Assembly (NCBI GenBank): GCA_017453985.1
Contig: JAFTDT010000076.1
Location: 1 to 39,049, forward strand
Direction of reading: 5' to 3'
Source of the DNA: Clostridia bacterium
GTDB lineage: Bacteria > Bacillota > Clostridia > Oscillospirales > Butyricicoccaceae
Length of the DNA stretch: 39,049 bases
Of this stretch, positions 26,152 through 35,921 are shown piece after piece. The notes under the pieces are model-generated. The model was not told the DNA's origin. It saw only the letters and a program-made list of their open reading frames with translations, and did not search any database. Position numbers and translations under genes: made by a program. Numbering within the stretch: position 1 is the stretch's first letter; every line of letters starts with the position of its first letter.

Positions 26152-26427
26152 ATGGGCAGAAGCATAAAGAAGGGCCCCTTTGTGGCTCCCGAGCTGCTGA
26201 AAAGGGTCAACGAGCTGAACAGCTCCAATGAAAAGAAGGTCCTCAGGACCTGGTCGAGAGCCTCGACCATCTTTCCGGAGTTCGTCGGACACACCATCGC
26301 GGTGCACGACGGCAGGAAGCACGTTCCGGTGTACATCACCGAGGATATGGTAGGACACAAGCTTGGCGAGTTTGCGCCCACGCGCACCTTCAGAGGTCAT
26401 GCGGGCAGCAAGAATGCCTCTAAGTAA
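26152..26427 (+). CDS. rpsS: 30S ribosomal protein S19
   Basis: S19 (91 residues) sits in the 30S head near the A-site finger. Landmarks are [10 protein letters not shown] at the start, [22 protein letters not shown] in the middle and the basic tail [16 protein letters not shown] precedes the ATG, 19 nt after rplB. Confidence 0.99.
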   Translation: MGRSIKKGPFVAPELLKRVNELNSSNEKKVLRTWSRASTIFPEFVGHTIAVHDGRKHVPVYITEDMVGHKLGEFAPTRTFRGHAGSKNASK

Positions 26428-26441
26428 GGGGAGGAAGCACG

Positions 26442-26777
26442 ATGGAAGCAAAAGCACATGTGAAATATCTGCGCATCTCTCCCCGCAAGGTGCAGATCGT
26501 CTGCGATCTGATCCGCGGCAAGAGCGCGGACGAGGCGGCGGCGATCCTCATGCACACGCATAAGGCGGCGTCCGAGCATCTGCTCAAGCTGCTCAAGAGC
26601 TGCCGGGCAAATGCGGAGAACAATTTTGAAATGGACCCGGAGAAGCTGTATGTGGCGCAGGTCTACACCTGCCCCGGCCCCATTCTCAAGAGAATGATGC
26701 CCCGCGCACGCGGCGGCGCAGCCCGTATCAAAAAGAGGACCTCGCACATCACCATGGTCCTCGCGGAAAAAGAATGA
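26442..26777 (+). CDS. rplV: 50S ribosomal protein L22
   Basis: L22 (111 residues) has a beta-hairpin that forms part of the exit-tunnel constriction. It shows [20 protein letters not shown], the hairpin segment [21 protein letters not shown] (split around residues 84-104) and the family ending ITMVLAEKE. The gene is separated from rpsS by 14 nt carrying GGGGAGG. Confidence 0.99.
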   Translation: MEAKAHVKYLRISPRKVQIVCDLIRGKSADEAAAILMHTHKAASEHLLKLLKSCRANAENNFEMDPEKLYVAQVYTCPGPILKRMMPRARGGAARIKKRTSHITMVLAEKE

Positions 26778-26793
26778 GGCAAGGAGGTAAGTT

Positions 26794-27720
26794 ATGGGCC
26801 AGAAAGTAAATCCCCACGGTCTTCGCGTGGGCGTCATCAAGGGTTGGGATTCCCGCTGGTTCGCCAAGGACGAGCAGGTGGGCGACCTCCTTGTTGAGGA
26901 TCACAAGATCCGCACTTATATCAAGAAAAAGTACAATCAGGCCGGCATACCCAAGATAGAGATCGAGCGTGTCGCCGGCAAGGTACGCATCTTCGTGCAC
27001 TGCGCGCGTCCCGGCATCATCGTCGGCAAGGCGGGCGCGGACATCGAGAAGATGCAGGCTGAGGTTTCCAAGCTCATCGGCAAGACCGTGAGCGTCAGCA
27101 TCGTCGAGGTGCGCTCCCCCGATCTCAACGCGCAGCTCGTCGCGGAGAACATCGCGCAGCAGCTTGAGAAGAGGACTTCCTTCCGCCGCGCCATGAAGCA
27201 GGCGATGGGCAGAGCAATGAAGCTGGGCGCCAAGGGCATCAAGACCTCCGTTTCCGGCCGTCTGGGCGGCGCGGAGATCGCCCGTACCGAGCATTATCAC
27301 GAGGGCACCATTCCCCTGCAGACCCTCAGAGCGGATATAGACTACGGCTTTGCCGAGGCTCACACCACCTACGGACGCATCGGCGTCAAGGTGTGGCTGT
27401 ACAAGGGCGAGGTGCTGACGGGCGGACCGCGCACCACCGCGGTCGAGGCTCCGCGCCGTGACCGCCGTGACCGCCGCGATCGCCGCGACGGAGACAGGCA
27501 GGGCGACAGGAGACCGCGCCGCGACGGTGACCGCGCACCGCGCCGCGACGGAGACAGACAGGGCGGCAGCCGCTTTGGCGGCGAGCGCAAGCAGTTCTCC
27601 GCGGGACCGAGAGGTCCGCAGGGCAAGCCGTACAGGCGTCCGGAGCCTCCCGCACCGGCAGCTCCGGCGGCGGAGGCGGCTGAGCCGCAGGCTCCCGCAA
27701 CGGAAGGAGGAGCAGAATAA
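26794..27720 (+). CDS. rpsC: 30S ribosomal protein S3 with long charged C-terminal extension
   Basis: S3 lies at the mRNA entry channel. Residues 1-212 are the normal S3 core: [17 protein letters not shown], a KH domain with [12 protein letters not shown] (74-85), and the C-domain ending [13 protein letters not shown]. Most S3 proteins end here at about 210-230 residues. This one continues to 308 with an arginine/aspartate repeat tail (219-265, RRDRRDR-type and RRDGDR-type units) and a proline/alanine/glutamate end. The tail is in frame and followed by the normal coupled rplP, so it is real and not a frameshift artefact; it is probably disordered. Confidence 0.98.
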   Translation: MGQKVNPHGLRVGVIKGWDSRWFAKDEQVGDLLVEDHKIRTYIKKKYNQAGIPKIEIERVAGKVRIFVHCARPGIIVGKAGADIEKMQAEVSKLIGKTVSVSIVEVRSPDLNAQLVAENIAQQLEKRTSFRRAMKQAMGRAMKLGAKGIKTSVSGRLGGAEIARTEHYHEGTIPLQTLRADIDYGFAEAHTTYGRIGVKVWLYKGEVLTGGPRTTAVEAPRRDRRDRRDRRDGDRQGDRRPRRDGDRAPRRDGDRQGGSRFGGERKQFSAGPRGPQGKPYRRPEPPAPAAPAAEAAEPQAPATEGGAE

Positions 27721-28157
27721 TGTTAATGCCGAAAAGAGTAAAGTACCGCAGGGTACACAGAGGCCGCATGAAGGGCAAGGCGACCCGCGGAAACTTTGTT
27801 TCCAACGGTGAGTTTGGTCTGATGGCGACTGAGCCGGCATGGGTCACGAGCAACCAGATCGAGGCGGCGCGTGTCGCCATGACCAGATATACCAAGCGCG
27901 GCGGTCAGGTGTGGATAAAGATCTTCCCCGACAAGCCCGTTACGGCAAAGCCCGCCGAGACCCGCATGGGCTCCGGTAAAGGCTCGCCCGAATACTGGGT
28001 CGCGGTGGTAAAGCCGGGCAGGATCCTGTTCGAGATCGCCGGCGTTCCCGAGGAGGTCGCCAGAGAGGCTATGCGTCTGGCGGGCTACAAGCTCCCGCTC
28101 AAGACGAAGTTCGTAAAGCGTGAGGACACCGTGAAGGAAGCAGGTGACGAAGCATGA
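27720..28157 (+). CDS. rplP: 50S ribosomal protein L16
   Basis: L16 (145 residues) contacts tRNA at the A and P sites. It begins with the canonical [19 protein letters not shown] and contains [22 protein letters not shown]. The ATG overlaps the rpsC stop (TAATG) and its own stop overlaps rpmC (ATGA), linking three genes by translational coupling. Confidence 0.99.
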   Translation: MLMPKRVKYRRVHRGRMKGKATRGNFVSNGEFGLMATEPAWVTSNQIEAARVAMTRYTKRGGQVWIKIFPDKPVTAKPAETRMGSGKGSPEYWVAVVKPGRILFEIAGVPEEVAREAMRLAGYKLPLKTKFVKREDTVKEAGDEA

Positions 28158-28357
28158 TGAAGGCAAAAGAGGTACGCGAGCTGAACGATACGCAGCTTGG
28201 AGAAAAACTGGTAGAACTGAAGAAGGACCTTTTCAACCTCAGACTTCAGCACGCTACCAACCAGCTCGACAACCCGATCAAGATCAGGGAAGTCAAGCGC
28301 GATATAGCGAAGGTCAAGACCGTGATCCGCGAGCGCGAGCTTGCGGCAAGGTCCTGA
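28154..28357 (+). CDS. rpmC: 50S ribosomal protein L29
   Basis: L29 (67 residues, two alpha helices) lies beside L23 at the tunnel exit. The characteristic KELFNLRLQ-like stretch is present as [18 protein letters not shown], with [15 protein letters not shown] in the second helix. The start is within the rplP stop. Confidence 0.98.
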   Translation: MMKAKEVRELNDTQLGEKLVELKKDLFNLRLQHATNQLDNPIKIREVKRDIAKVKTVIRERELAARS

Positions 28358-28379
28358 GCGGTAAAGGAGGAAAAGGTTT

Positions 28380-28637
28380 ATGAATGACAGAGCTTTCCGC
28401 AAAACCAGGACCGGAGTGGTCGTTTCCGACAAGATGGACAAAACCATCGTCGTCGCGATAAAGGAGAGAAAAGCGCATCCCCTGTACAAGAAGATAGTCA
28501 ACACCACCTACAAGCTCAAGGCCCACGACGAGAAGAACGAAGCGGGCGTAGGCGACAAGGTGCGCGTGATGGAGACCCGTCCGCTGTCCCGTGATAAGAG
28601 ATGGCGTCTGGTCGAGATCGTAGAGAAAGCAAAGTAA
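28380..28637 (+). CDS. rpsQ: 30S ribosomal protein S17
   Basis: S17 (85 residues, OB fold) binds the 5' domain of 16S rRNA early in assembly. It shows [20 protein letters not shown] and the ending [27 protein letters not shown] lies 7 nt before ATG 28380. Confidence 0.99.
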   Translation: MNDRAFRKTRTGVVVSDKMDKTIVVAIKERKAHPLYKKIVNTTYKLKAHDEKNEAGVGDKVRVMETRPLSRDKRWRLVEIVEKAK

Positions 28638-28649
28638 GGAGGGATCATC

Positions 28650-29018
28650 GTGGTACAACAGGAAACATATCTGCGCGTTGCTGACAATACCGGCGCCAAG
28701 GAGCTGAAGTGCATCCGCGTCCTCGGTGGTTCCACCCGCAGATACGGCAACATCGGCGACGTGATCGTCGCCTCCGTCCGCAAGGCCGCCCCCGGCGGAC
28801 AGGTCAAGAAGGGCGAGGTAGTCCGCGCCGTCATCGTGCGCACCCGCAAGGGTCTGCGCCGTGCGGACGGCTCCTATGTCCGCTTTGACGAGAATGCGGC
28901 GGTCATCATCAGAGAAGACAAGACCCCGAGGGGCACCCGCATCTTCGGACCGGTCGCCCGCGAGCTGCGAGAGAGAGATTATATGAAGATCCTGTCGCTG
29001 GCTCCCGAGGTACTGTAA
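28650..29018 (+). CDS. rplN: 50S ribosomal protein L14
   Basis: L14 (122 residues, the standard length) forms an inter-subunit bridge. It begins [20 protein letters not shown] and ends [24 protein letters not shown]. Translation starts at GTG 28650, since the product length is canonical from there and GGAGG lies upstream. Confidence 0.99.
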   Translation: MVQQETYLRVADNTGAKELKCIRVLGGSTRRYGNIGDVIVASVRKAAPGGQVKKGEVVRAVIVRTRKGLRRADGSYVRFDENAAVIIREDKTPRGTRIFGPVARELRERDYMKILSLAPEVL

Positions 29019-29029
29019 GGAGGGAAAGT

Positions 29030-29344
29030 ATGAACAAGCTTAATTTCAAGACGGGCGATACCGTCATCGTGCTTTCCGGCAGAGACAAGGGCAAGCAGGG
29101 CAAGATCCTGTCCGCGCAGCCCGACAAGGGCACCGTCATCGTGGAGGGCGTTTCCGTGGCGACTGTCCACACCAAGCCGCGCCGTCAGGGCGAGAGCGGC
29201 GGCATCATCGAGAAATCGACGCCGATCCGTGCCTGCAAGGTCATGCGCGTCTGCCCGAAATGCGGCAAGCCCACAAGACCCGCGCACAAGCTGGACGGCG
29301 GCAAAAAGACCACCGTCTGCAAAAAGTGCGGCGCGGAAATATAA
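29030..29344 (+). CDS. rplX: 50S ribosomal protein L24
   Basis: L24 (104 residues) starts 50S assembly. A KOW motif is visible near the N-terminus (GDTVIVLSGRDKGKQGKIL). The C-terminus has a zinc-ribbon-like pair of cysteine motifs (CPKCGKP and CKKCGAE), as in many Firmicutes L24 proteins. Confidence 0.98.
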   Translation: MNKLNFKTGDTVIVLSGRDKGKQGKILSAQPDKGTVIVEGVSVATVHTKPRRQGESGGIIEKSTPIRACKVMRVCPKCGKPTRPAHKLDGGKKTTVCKKCGAEI

Positions 29345-29365
29345 AAGGCAGGAGGAGACAGTATT

Positions 29366-29959
29366 ATGGCTGAGAAAAAGGCAGCGCCCGCGGCTGAGAA
29401 CGCGGCTGAGGAAAAATACGTCCCCCGCCTGAGGACGAAATACGCGGAGGAGATAGCTCCCGCGCTGATGAAGAAGTTCGAGTACAAGAGCGTGATGGAG
29501 ATACCCAAGCTGGATAAGATCACCGTAAACGTCGGCTGCGGCGAGGCGCGCGACAACACGAAGGTGCTGGACGCGGTGGTGGCAGACCTGACCAAGATCT
29601 GCGGACAGAAGCCCGTCGTGACCAAGGCGAAGAAGAGCGTCGCCAACTTCAAGCTCAGAGAGGGCATGAACATCGGCGTCAAGGTGACTCTTCGCGGCAA
29701 CCGCATGTGGGACTTTCTCGACAGGCTGTTCAGCATCGCGCTCCCGCGCGTGCGTGACTTCCGCGGGATCAATCCCAACGGCTTTGACGGCCGCGGCAAC
29801 TATGCCATGGGCGTCCGTGAGCAGCTCATCTTCCCGGAGATCGACTATGATAAGATAGACAAGATCCGCGGCATGGATATCGTGTTCACGACCACTGCGA
29901 AGACCGACGAAGAGGGCAGAGAGCTTCTGTCGCTCCTCGGCGCTCCGTTCACAAGGTAA
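29366..29959 (+). CDS. rplE: 50S ribosomal protein L5
   Basis: L5 binds 5S rRNA in the central protuberance. The core ([17 protein letters not shown], then [16 protein letters not shown], and [19 protein letters not shown]) is standard. The protein has 197 residues instead of about 180 because of an alanine/lysine/glutamate-rich leader of some 18 residues before the usual start; ATG 29366 is kept because GGAGGAG precedes it and no internal ATG has a ribosome binding site. Confidence 0.98.
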   Translation: MAEKKAAPAAENAAEEKYVPRLRTKYAEEIAPALMKKFEYKSVMEIPKLDKITVNVGCGEARDNTKVLDAVVADLTKICGQKPVVTKAKKSVANFKLREGMNIGVKVTLRGNRMWDFLDRLFSIALPRVRDFRGINPNGFDGRGNYAMGVREQLIFPEIDYDKIDKIRGMDIVFTTTAKTDEEGRELLSLLGAPFTR

Positions 29960-29974
29960 GGGGAGGAAAAGATT

Positions 29975-30160
29975 ATGGCGAAAAAGGCAATGATTTTAAA
30001 GCAGCAGAAGGGCAGCAAGTTCTCCAGCAGGAACTATAACCGCTGCAAGATCTGCGGCCGTCCCCATGCTTATCTGCGCGATTTCGGCATCTGCCGTATC
30101 TGCTTCAGGAATCTGGCGTACAAGGGCGAGATCCCCGGCGTGCGCAAGGCTTCCTGGTAA
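29975..30160 (+). CDS. rpsN: 30S ribosomal protein S14, zinc-binding (type Z)
   Basis: This short S14 (61 residues) has two CxxC pairs (C24/C27 and C40/C43) that bind zinc, the C+ form also called rpsZ. It contains [23 protein letters not shown] and ends GVRKASW. Unlike the tightly packed genes around it, it is followed by a 162-nt structured gap before rpsH. Confidence 0.98.
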   Translation: MAKKAMILKQQKGSKFSSRNYNRCKICGRPHAYLRDFGICRICFRNLAYKGEIPGVRKASW

Positions 30161-30322
30161 GATAAATCGTTCCGGTGCGCCGAGGGCGCACAAGAGAAAA
30201 GTAGCGGGGGCTGCCGCGAGCCCGCCCGGCAACCTGCCAGTCCACAGTGATGAGCAGGCTCCCGGAGGGAGAAAACCGGCAAATAACCGCTGCCCGCTAA
30301 CTTCTGTAAGGAGGAAGAAAAC
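30161..30322 (+). promoter_or_regulatory. Structured 162-nt gap between rpsN and rpsH
   Basis: No gene is visible. GTGCGCC/GGCGCAC (30175-30181 with 30185-30191) forms a hairpin with a GAG loop. GGGCT/AGCCC can pair near 30209-30224. CTCCC/GGGAG (30259-30263 with 30267-30271) forms another, and alternatively CCGG-CCTGC can pair with GCAGG-CCGG across 30228-30267 around a 3x3 internal loop. None has a U-tract. A protein-binding (S8-type) or processing element is a possibility, not shown. Confidence 0.4.
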
Positions 30323-30721
30323 ATGCATATCACAGACCCCATCGCCGATATGCTCACGCGTATCCGCAACGCCGGCGCTGCCGGTCACAAGACTGTTGAT
30401 GTGCCCGCCTCCGGAGTCAAAAAGGCTATCGCCAAGATACTCCTTGAGGAAGGCTACATCAAAGAGTACGAGGTGCTCCCCGAGAACGTGCAGGGAGTCA
30501 TCCGCATCACCCTCAAGTACACGTCCGGCAGAGAAAAGGCAATTTCCGGTCTCCGCCGCGTCAGCAAGCCCGGTCTGCGCGTATACGCCGGCGCCGAGGA
30601 GTTGCCGAGAGTGCTGAAGGGTCTCGGAATAGCGATCATCTCCACATCCAAGGGCATCATGACCGACAAAAAGGCGAGAGAGCTTGGCGTCGGCGGCGAA
30701 GTCCTTGCGTTCGTATGGTAA
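30323..30721 (+). CDS. rpsH: 30S ribosomal protein S8
   Basis: S8 (132 residues) binds the central domain of 16S rRNA and in E. coli represses the spc operon. It begins [16 protein letters not shown] and contains [13 protein letters not shown] and the C-terminal [28 protein letters not shown] lies before ATG 30323. Confidence 0.99.
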   Translation: MHITDPIADMLTRIRNAGAAGHKTVDVPASGVKKAIAKILLEEGYIKEYEVLPENVQGVIRITLKYTSGREKAISGLRRVSKPGLRVYAGAEELPRVLKGLGIAIISTSKGIMTDKKARELGVGGEVLAFVW

Positions 30722-30733
30722 GGGGGTGCGCTT

Positions 30734-31282
30734 ATGTCGAGAATAGGTAAAATGCCCATCACCGTCCCCGCGGGCGTTGATGTCAAGATCGGCGAGGGAA
30801 ACGTCGTCACCGTCAAGGGACCCAAGGGCGAGCTGACGCAGGCGCTGCACCCCGCAATGAAGATCGAGCAGGACGCAGGCGTGATCCACGTCACCCGTCC
30901 CACCGATGAAAAAGAGCACCGCGCGCTCCACGGGCTTACCCGCACGCTGCTGAACAACATGGTCGTCGGCGTCAGCGAGGGATATAAAAAGGAGCTTGAG
31001 ATCCAGGGCGTCGGTTACCGCGCCGCCAAGGAGGGCAACAAGGTCACGCTGACGGTCGGATATTCGCATCCGGTCATCGTGGAGGAGAAGCCCGGGCTGA
31101 CGCTGGACGTGCCCGCTCCCAACAGGATCGTCGTCTCCGGCATCGACAAGCAGGCGGTAGGTCAGTTTGCCGCGGAGATCAGAGGCAAAAGGCCGCCCGA
31201 GCCGTACAAGGGCAAGGGCATCCGCTATCTCGGTGAGTTTGTCCGTCATAAAGAGGGCAAGACCGGCGCTAAGAAGAAATAA
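30734..31282 (+). CDS. rplF: 50S ribosomal protein L6
   Basis: L6 (182 residues) has two similar alpha/beta domains near the factor-binding site. It starts [16 protein letters not shown] and contains [20 protein letters not shown] and the C-terminal [18 protein letters not shown] signature. It begins 12 nt after rpsH. Confidence 0.99.
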   Translation: MSRIGKMPITVPAGVDVKIGEGNVVTVKGPKGELTQALHPAMKIEQDAGVIHVTRPTDEKEHRALHGLTRTLLNNMVVGVSEGYKKELEIQGVGYRAAKEGNKVTLTVGYSHPVIVEEKPGLTLDVPAPNRIVVSGIDKQAVGQFAAEIRGKRPPEPYKGKGIRYLGEFVRHKEGKTGAKKK

Positions 31283-31297
31283 GGGAGGTGCGCATAA

Positions 31298-31657
31298 ATG
31301 GTTAAGAAGTTTGATTCAAACGCTCAGAGACTCAGGAGACACAAGAGAGTGCGCGCCCACATTTCCGGCACGCCGGAGAGACCCCGTCTCAACGTATTCC
31401 GCAGCTCCAAGAACATCTATGCTCAGCTTATCGACGACATAAACGGCGTCACGCTGGCGTCGGCGGCGAGCAATGAGAAGGATTTCGGCATGTACGGCGG
31501 AAATCAGGAGGCGGCGAAAAAGGTCGGCGAGCTGATCGCAGGCCGCGCCAAGGACAAGGGCATCGAAAACGTAGTGTTCGACCGCGGCGGATATCTGTAT
31601 CACGGCAGAGTCAAGGCTCTGGCGGACGCCGCCCGCGAGAGCGGACTGAAGTTTTAA
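31298..31657 (+). CDS. rplR: 50S ribosomal protein L18
   Basis: L18 (119 residues) binds 5S rRNA together with L5. Landmarks are [35 protein letters not shown] and the ending [26 protein letters not shown] precedes the ATG. Confidence 0.99.
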   Translation: MVKKFDSNAQRLRRHKRVRAHISGTPERPRLNVFRSSKNIYAQLIDDINGVTLASAASNEKDFGMYGGNQEAAKKVGELIAGRAKDKGIENVVFDRGGYLYHGRVKALADAARESGLKF

Positions 31658-31672
31658 GGGAGGACTGTTAAT

Positions 31673-32173
31673 ATGGCTAAGATAATTGACGCCGGCGCCC
31701 TTGAGCTGCAGGAAAAGGTAGTCGCCCTCAACCGCGTATCCAAGACGGTCAAGGGCGGACGTATCTTCAAGTTTTCGGCTTTGGTGGTAGTAGGCGACGG
31801 AAACGGGACCGTAGGCTTCGGTCTCGGCAAGTCCTCCGAAGTTCCCGACGCTATCCGCAAGGGTATCGAGGACGCTAAGAAAAATCTGGTGAAGATATCG
31901 CTGGTCGGGACCACGATCCCGCACGAGGTCATCGGCAAGTTCGGCGCCGCGCGCGTGCTGCTCAAGCCCGCCGCCCCCGGTACCGGCGTTATCGCCGGCG
32001 GTCCGGTGCGCGCCGTCATGGAGATGAGCGGCATCAGGGATATCCGTACCAAGTGTCTGCGCTCCAACAATCCCCAGAACGTCGTGACCGCGACGATGCA
32101 GGGACTCATGTCCCTCCGCGACGCCGCTCAGGTCGCCGCCGTCAGGGGCAAGACCGCGGAAGAGCTGAGATAA
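31673..32173 (+). CDS. rpsE: 30S ribosomal protein S5
   Basis: S5 (166 residues) supports decoding accuracy and mRNA helicase function. It shows [19 protein letters not shown], the loop [20 protein letters not shown] and the C-terminal [19 protein letters not shown] segment. It starts 15 nt after rplR. Confidence 0.99.
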   Translation: MAKIIDAGALELQEKVVALNRVSKTVKGGRIFKFSALVVVGDGNGTVGFGLGKSSEVPDAIRKGIEDAKKNLVKISLVGTTIPHEVIGKFGAARVLLKPAAPGTGVIAGGPVRAVMEMSGIRDIRTKCLRSNNPQNVVTATMQGLMSLRDAAQVAAVRGKTAEELR

Positions 32174-32186
32174 GGGGGATGCGATC

Positions 32187-32366
32187 ATGAAATATAAAAT
32201 AACCCTTATAAAGAGTCTGGCGGGTCGCTTTAAGAAGCATATCGCCACCGCCAATTCTCTCGGACTCCGGAGGATCGGCGACGAGACCGTTCAGCCGGAC
32301 AACGAGCAGACCCGCGGCAAGATCAGACAGATCAGCTATCTCATCCGCGTGGAAGAGACGAAGTAA
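32187..32366 (+). CDS. rpmD: 50S ribosomal protein L30
   Basis: This small gene (59 residues) lies exactly where L30 belongs between rpsE and rplO. The product begins [18 protein letters not shown] and contains [13 protein letters not shown], with the ending [14 protein letters not shown], the standard L30 pattern. GGGGGAT lies 7 nt before the ATG. Confidence 0.97.
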   Translation: MKYKITLIKSLAGRFKKHIATANSLGLRRIGDETVQPDNEQTRGKIRQISYLIRVEETK

Positions 32367-32380
32367 GGAGGGCAGGGATA

Positions 32381-32821
32381 ATGAAACTTCATGAATTACA
32401 GCCGGCCCCCGGAAGCACAGCGGTCGCCAAGCGCAAGGGTCGCGGCATCGGTACCGGCAACGGCAAGACCGCAGGACGCGGACATAAAGGACAGTGGGCG
32501 CGCAGCGGCGGCGGAGTACGTCCCGGCTTTGAGGGCGGACAGATGCCTCTGACCCGCCGCCTGCCGAAACGCGGCTTCAACAACGTGTTTGCCAAGCATT
32601 ATGCAGAGCTCAACGTGAGCGATCTGAACGGCTTCAAGGCGGGCAGCGAGATCACCTTCGAGCTGCTGGCGGAGAAGGGCATGGTGAGCAAGCGCCTCGA
32701 CGGCGTGCGCATCCTCGGCGGCGGCGAGCTGAAAAAGGCTCTCACCGTCAAGGCGAGCGGCATCACCGCCTCGGCAAAGGCGAAGATAGAGGCGGCGGGA
32801 GGAAAGGCGGAGGTGATCTGA
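32381..32821 (+). CDS. rplO: 50S ribosomal protein L15
   Basis: L15 (146 residues) is a late-assembly protein. The N-terminal glycine/arginine-rich extension ([18 protein letters not shown], then [19 protein letters not shown]) penetrates the rRNA; the C-terminal globular domain contains [20 protein letters not shown]. It ends 4 nt before secY. Confidence 0.99.
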   Translation: MKLHELQPAPGSTAVAKRKGRGIGTGNGKTAGRGHKGQWARSGGGVRPGFEGGQMPLTRRLPKRGFNNVFAKHYAELNVSDLNGFKAGSEITFELLAEKGMVSKRLDGVRILGGGELKKALTVKASGITASAKAKIEAAGGKAEVI

Positions 32822-32825
32822 CTCC

Positions 32826-34109
32826 ATGATCGAGACTATCAGAAACGCATGGAAGATACCTGAGCTGCGCAAGCGCCTGCTCTTTCTTCTGCTGGCGGTC
32901 ATCGTGTTCCGCCTCGGGCATGCGATCTACGTGCCTTATGTCAACACAGGGCTGCTCGCCGATCAGTTTCAGGTAAACAGCAACAACCTTTTGGGTTATT
33001 TCAATATCCTCTCCGGCGGCGGTCTTGCCACCGCGTCGATATTGGCGCTCGGCGTGTATCCGAGCATAAACGCGTCCATCATCATGCAGCTTCTGCAGAT
33101 AGCCATTCCCGCTCTCGAGCGCATGGCTAAGGATGAGGGCGAGGCAGGACGCAAAAAGCTGTCCGCGATAACCCGCTATGTCACGCTGGCGCTGTCCTTC
33201 GTCATGGGCTACAGCTATTATATAATGCTCAAGTCCTATGACAACGTGCTTATCAGGACTGACTGGTGGAGCGCGATCGTCATTGTCATGACCTTCACCG
33301 CCGGCTCCATGTTCGTCATGTGGCTGGGCGAGCGCATCACGGAGAAGGGCGTCGGCAACGGCATCTCCATCATCCTCTTCATCGGCATCGTCAGCCGCGG
33401 ACCGCAGGCGGTAATGTCCATCTACAACGGTCTGGTGAGCGGCACGATGAAGTGGTGGCAGGCGCTGATAATCGTCGTAATGGCGATAGGCATCATCGCA
33501 TTCATCATCTATATCACAAACGCAGAGCGCCGCATTCCGGTGCAGTACGCCAAGCGCGTCGTGGGACGCAAGCAGTACGGCGGACAGAGCAGCAATCTGC
33601 CGATGAAGGTGAATATGTCCGGCGTCATGCCCGTCATCTTCGCTTCCACCATCGTGTCCGTTCCGGCGACGATAGCGCAGTTCTTCACTCCGCGTGAGGG
33701 CAGCTTCTGGGCGGGGTTTGTCAACACCTTCCAGCAGGGCAGACCGGTGTACATCATCGTTTACGTGCTTCTGATCTTTGCCTTCGCGTATTTCTACGCG
33801 ACGATACAGTTCAACCCCATCGAGGTCGCAAACAACCTGAAGAAAAACGGCGGCTTTATTCCGGGCTTCCGTCCCGGCAAGCCCACCAGCGACTTCATCG
33901 CCAAGGTGCTCAATAAGATAACCCTGATGGGCGCCATCTTCCTTGCGATCATCGCCGCTCTGCCCCTGATAATGAGTAATGTCGAGGGTCTCAGCGGACT
34001 GGCTATCGGCGGAACGTCCGTGCTGATCATGGTCGGCGTCGCGCTCGAGACGGTCAAGGCGATCGAGGGTCAGATGCTCATGCGTCACTACAAGGGCTTC
34101 CTTGAATAA
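32826..34109 (+). CDS. secY: Preprotein translocase subunit SecY
   Basis: SecY (427 residues, ten transmembrane helices) forms the protein-conducting channel with SecE and SecG. It begins ETIRNAWKIPELRKRLLF and contains the plug region ILSGGGLATASILALGVYPSINASIIMQ (about 55-85), the cytosolic loop RRIPVQYAKRVVGRKQYGG and the C-terminal loop with FRPGKPTSDFI. The exported dockerin/SLH proteins with signal peptides in this window would pass through it. Confidence 0.99.
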   Translation: MIETIRNAWKIPELRKRLLFLLLAVIVFRLGHAIYVPYVNTGLLADQFQVNSNNLLGYFNILSGGGLATASILALGVYPSINASIIMQLLQIAIPALERMAKDEGEAGRKKLSAITRYVTLALSFVMGYSYYIMLKSYDNVLIRTDWWSAIVIVMTFTAGSMFVMWLGERITEKGVGNGISIILFIGIVSRGPQAVMSIYNGLVSGTMKWWQALIIVVMAIGIIAFIIYITNAERRIPVQYAKRVVGRKQYGGQSSNLPMKVNMSGVMPVIFASTIVSVPATIAQFFTPREGSFWAGFVNTFQQGRPVYIIVYVLLIFAFAYFYATIQFNPIEVANNLKKNGGFIPGFRPGKPTSDFIAKVLNKITLMGAIFLAIIAALPLIMSNVEGLSGLAIGGTSVLIMVGVALETVKAIEGQMLMRHYKGFLE

Positions 34110-34122
34110 GAGAGGCGCGGCA

Positions 34123-34758
34123 ATGAAGCTGATCCTTCTCGGAGCCCCCGGTGCGGGCAAGGGAACGCAGGCAGAGCTGCTGCAAAAGGCGTTGCAGGCG
34201 CCGGTGATCTCCACCGGCAACCTGCTTCGCGCCGCGATAGCGGAGGGCAGCAAGCTGGGGCTGGCAGCAAAAGAATATATGGACGGCGGCAGGCTGGTGC
34301 CGGACGAGCTGATAATCTCGCTCGTGCAGGAAAAGCTGGCGGCGCCGGAATGCGCACACGGAGCCATCTTTGACGGCTTTCCGCGCACGGTGGCGCAGGC
34401 GGAGGCGCTTGACGGCATCGGCGGCGCGGACGCGGCGCTCTCCATCGAGGTGAGCGACGCGGAGATCGAGGAGCGCATGTGCGGACGCCGCACCTGTCCA
34501 AATTGTCAGACCACTTATCACATCACGCACAACCCGCCCCGCAGGGAGGGCGTGTGCGACAAATGCGGCGCGGCGCTCGGGATCCGCAAGGACGACGAGC
34601 CCGGCGTCGTGAAAGAAAGACTCAGGATATATCATGAGCAGACCGAACCGCTGATAGAATACTATCGCGCGCAGGGCAAGCTCAGAGAGGTGCCGGGACA
34701 GGGCACTGTCACGGAAACGACCGCCTTGATCTTCAAGGCATTGAGTATCTGCTCATGA
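34123..34758 (+). CDS. adk: Adenylate kinase
   Basis: Adenylate kinase interconverts ATP + AMP and 2 ADP. The 211 residues show the P-loop GAPGAGKGT (7-15), the AMP-binding FDGFPRT (83-89) and a zinc-type LID with four cysteines (C125, C128, C145, C148). ATG 34123 is preferred over TTG 34102 inside secY because it yields the canonical MKLILLGAPGAGKG start and has AGAGG upstream. The stop overlaps the map start (ATGA). Confidence 0.98.
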   Translation: MKLILLGAPGAGKGTQAELLQKALQAPVISTGNLLRAAIAEGSKLGLAAKEYMDGGRLVPDELIISLVQEKLAAPECAHGAIFDGFPRTVAQAEALDGIGGADAALSIEVSDAEIEERMCGRRTCPNCQTTYHITHNPPRREGVCDKCGAALGIRKDDEPGVVKERLRIYHEQTEPLIEYYRAQGKLREVPGQGTVTETTALIFKALSICS

Positions 34759-35519
34759 TAAAGCTGAGATCGGAGCATGAGATAAAGCTCATGGCTCAGG
34801 CGGGAGAGATCGCCGAGCTTGCCCGCAGGGCAGCCGGCGAGATCATCGCGCCGGGCGTCACCACAGCGGAGATAAATGCCGCCGCGCACAAGGTGATCAC
34901 CGCGGCGGGCGCAAAGCCTTCATTTCTGGGCTATGCGGGATTTCCTGCCAGCATATGCTGCAGCATAAACGACGAGGTTATCCACGGCATACCCGGAAAG
35001 CGAAAGGTGCGCGAGGGCGACATCGTCAAGATCGACGTAGGCGCCTTCTACATGGGATATCACGGGGACTGCGCAGCCACATTCACGGCGGGCAGCGTCC
35101 CGGAGGAGACCCAAAGGCTGATAGAGGTGACCAGGCAGAGCTTCTATGAGGGTATCAAGTATGCCCGTGAAGGATACAGGATCTCCGACATTTCGCACGC
35201 CATACAGGAGTATAATGAAAGGCATGGCTTTTCGGTGGTGCGCGAATATGTGGGACACGGCATAGGCACAGAGCTGCACGAGGAGCCGGAGGTGCCGAAC
35301 TTCGGCCCGCCGGGACGCGGCATGAGGCTGTTCGCCGGAATGACGATAGCCATAGAGCCGATGGTAAACGCGGGCGGCTGGGGAGTAAAGCTGTTATCCG
35401 ACGGTTGGACGGTCAAGACAGCGGACGGCAGTATGTCGTCGCATTACGAAAATACGATCCTGATAACCAAGGATGAGCCGATCATTTTGACTGCTGACGC
35501 AAGCGGCAGACATGTTTAA
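34755..35519 (+). CDS. map: Type I methionine aminopeptidase
   Basis: Removes the initiator methionine from nascent proteins. The 254 residues contain the substrate histidine H77 and the five metal ligands D94, D105, H168, E201 and E232 (motifs [33 protein letters not shown] and IAIEPM). It is coupled to adk by a four-base overlap. No KOW-domain gene lies between map and infA as it does in many Clostridia. Confidence 0.98.
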   Translation: MIKLRSEHEIKLMAQAGEIAELARRAAGEIIAPGVTTAEINAAAHKVITAAGAKPSFLGYAGFPASICCSINDEVIHGIPGKRKVREGDIVKIDVGAFYMGYHGDCAATFTAGSVPEETQRLIEVTRQSFYEGIKYAREGYRISDISHAIQEYNERHGFSVVREYVGHGIGTELHEEPEVPNFGPPGRGMRLFAGMTIAIEPMVNAGGWGVKLLSDGWTVKTADGSMSSHYENTILITKDEPIILTADASGRHV

Positions 35520-35538
35520 GCTGGGAGGTAAGTTCAGT

Positions 35539-35757
35539 TTGGCAAAAGAAGATATGATCGAAGTCGAAGGTACCGTTATAGAGGCGCTGCCAAATGCAAA
35601 GTTCACCGTCGAGCTGCCGGGGGGGCACCGGATACTGGCGCACATATCCGGCAAGCTGCGTGTGAATTACATCAAAATATTGCCCGGAGACAAGGTGACG
35701 ATGGAGATGTCGCCCTACGATCTCACTCAGGGCAGGATAACCTGGCGCTCCAAATAA
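35539..35757 (+). CDS. infA: Translation initiation factor IF-1
   Basis: IF-1 blocks the 30S A site during initiation. From TTG 35539 the product has exactly 72 residues with the canonical [21 protein letters not shown] start, [20 protein letters not shown] and the ending [16 protein letters not shown] lies 10 nt upstream of the TTG. An ATG at 35512 would add nine residues and overlap map, and is less likely. Confidence 0.96.
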   Translation: MAKEDMIEVEGTVIEALPNAKFTVELPGGHRILAHISGKLRVNYIKILPGDKVTMEMSPYDLTQGRITWRSK

Positions 35758-35787
35758 AGGACGCCGCATAACAGGGAGGAACTTTAT

Positions 35788-35901
35788 ATGAAAGTGAAAC
35801 CGTCCGTTAAGCCCATCTGTGAAAAGTGCAAGATAATCCGCAGAAAAGGCCGCGTCATGGTCATCTGCGACAACCCGAAGCACAAGCAGAAGCAGGGTTA
35901 A
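35788..35901 (+). CDS. rpmJ: 50S ribosomal protein L36
   Basis: A 37-residue gene between infA and rpsM. The product [19 protein letters not shown] continues with [18 protein letters not shown]11, C14, C27 and H32 are the zinc ligands of the C+ form of L36. GGGAGGA lies 9 nt upstream. Confidence 0.98.
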   Translation: MKVKPSVKPICEKCKIIRRKGRVMVICDNPKHKQKQG

Positions 35902-35921
35902 AAGAAACAGGAGGTAATTAA

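Noticed and set aside
27448-27717. S3 tail as a frameshift into non-coding sequence
   Set aside because: The frame stays open with consistent codon use, ends exactly at the coupled TAATG with rplP, and shows ordered amino-acid repeats.
32763-34493. Minus-strand open frame of about 576 codons opposite secY and adk
   Set aside because: It is an antisense shadow of two certain genes; its product has no family features.
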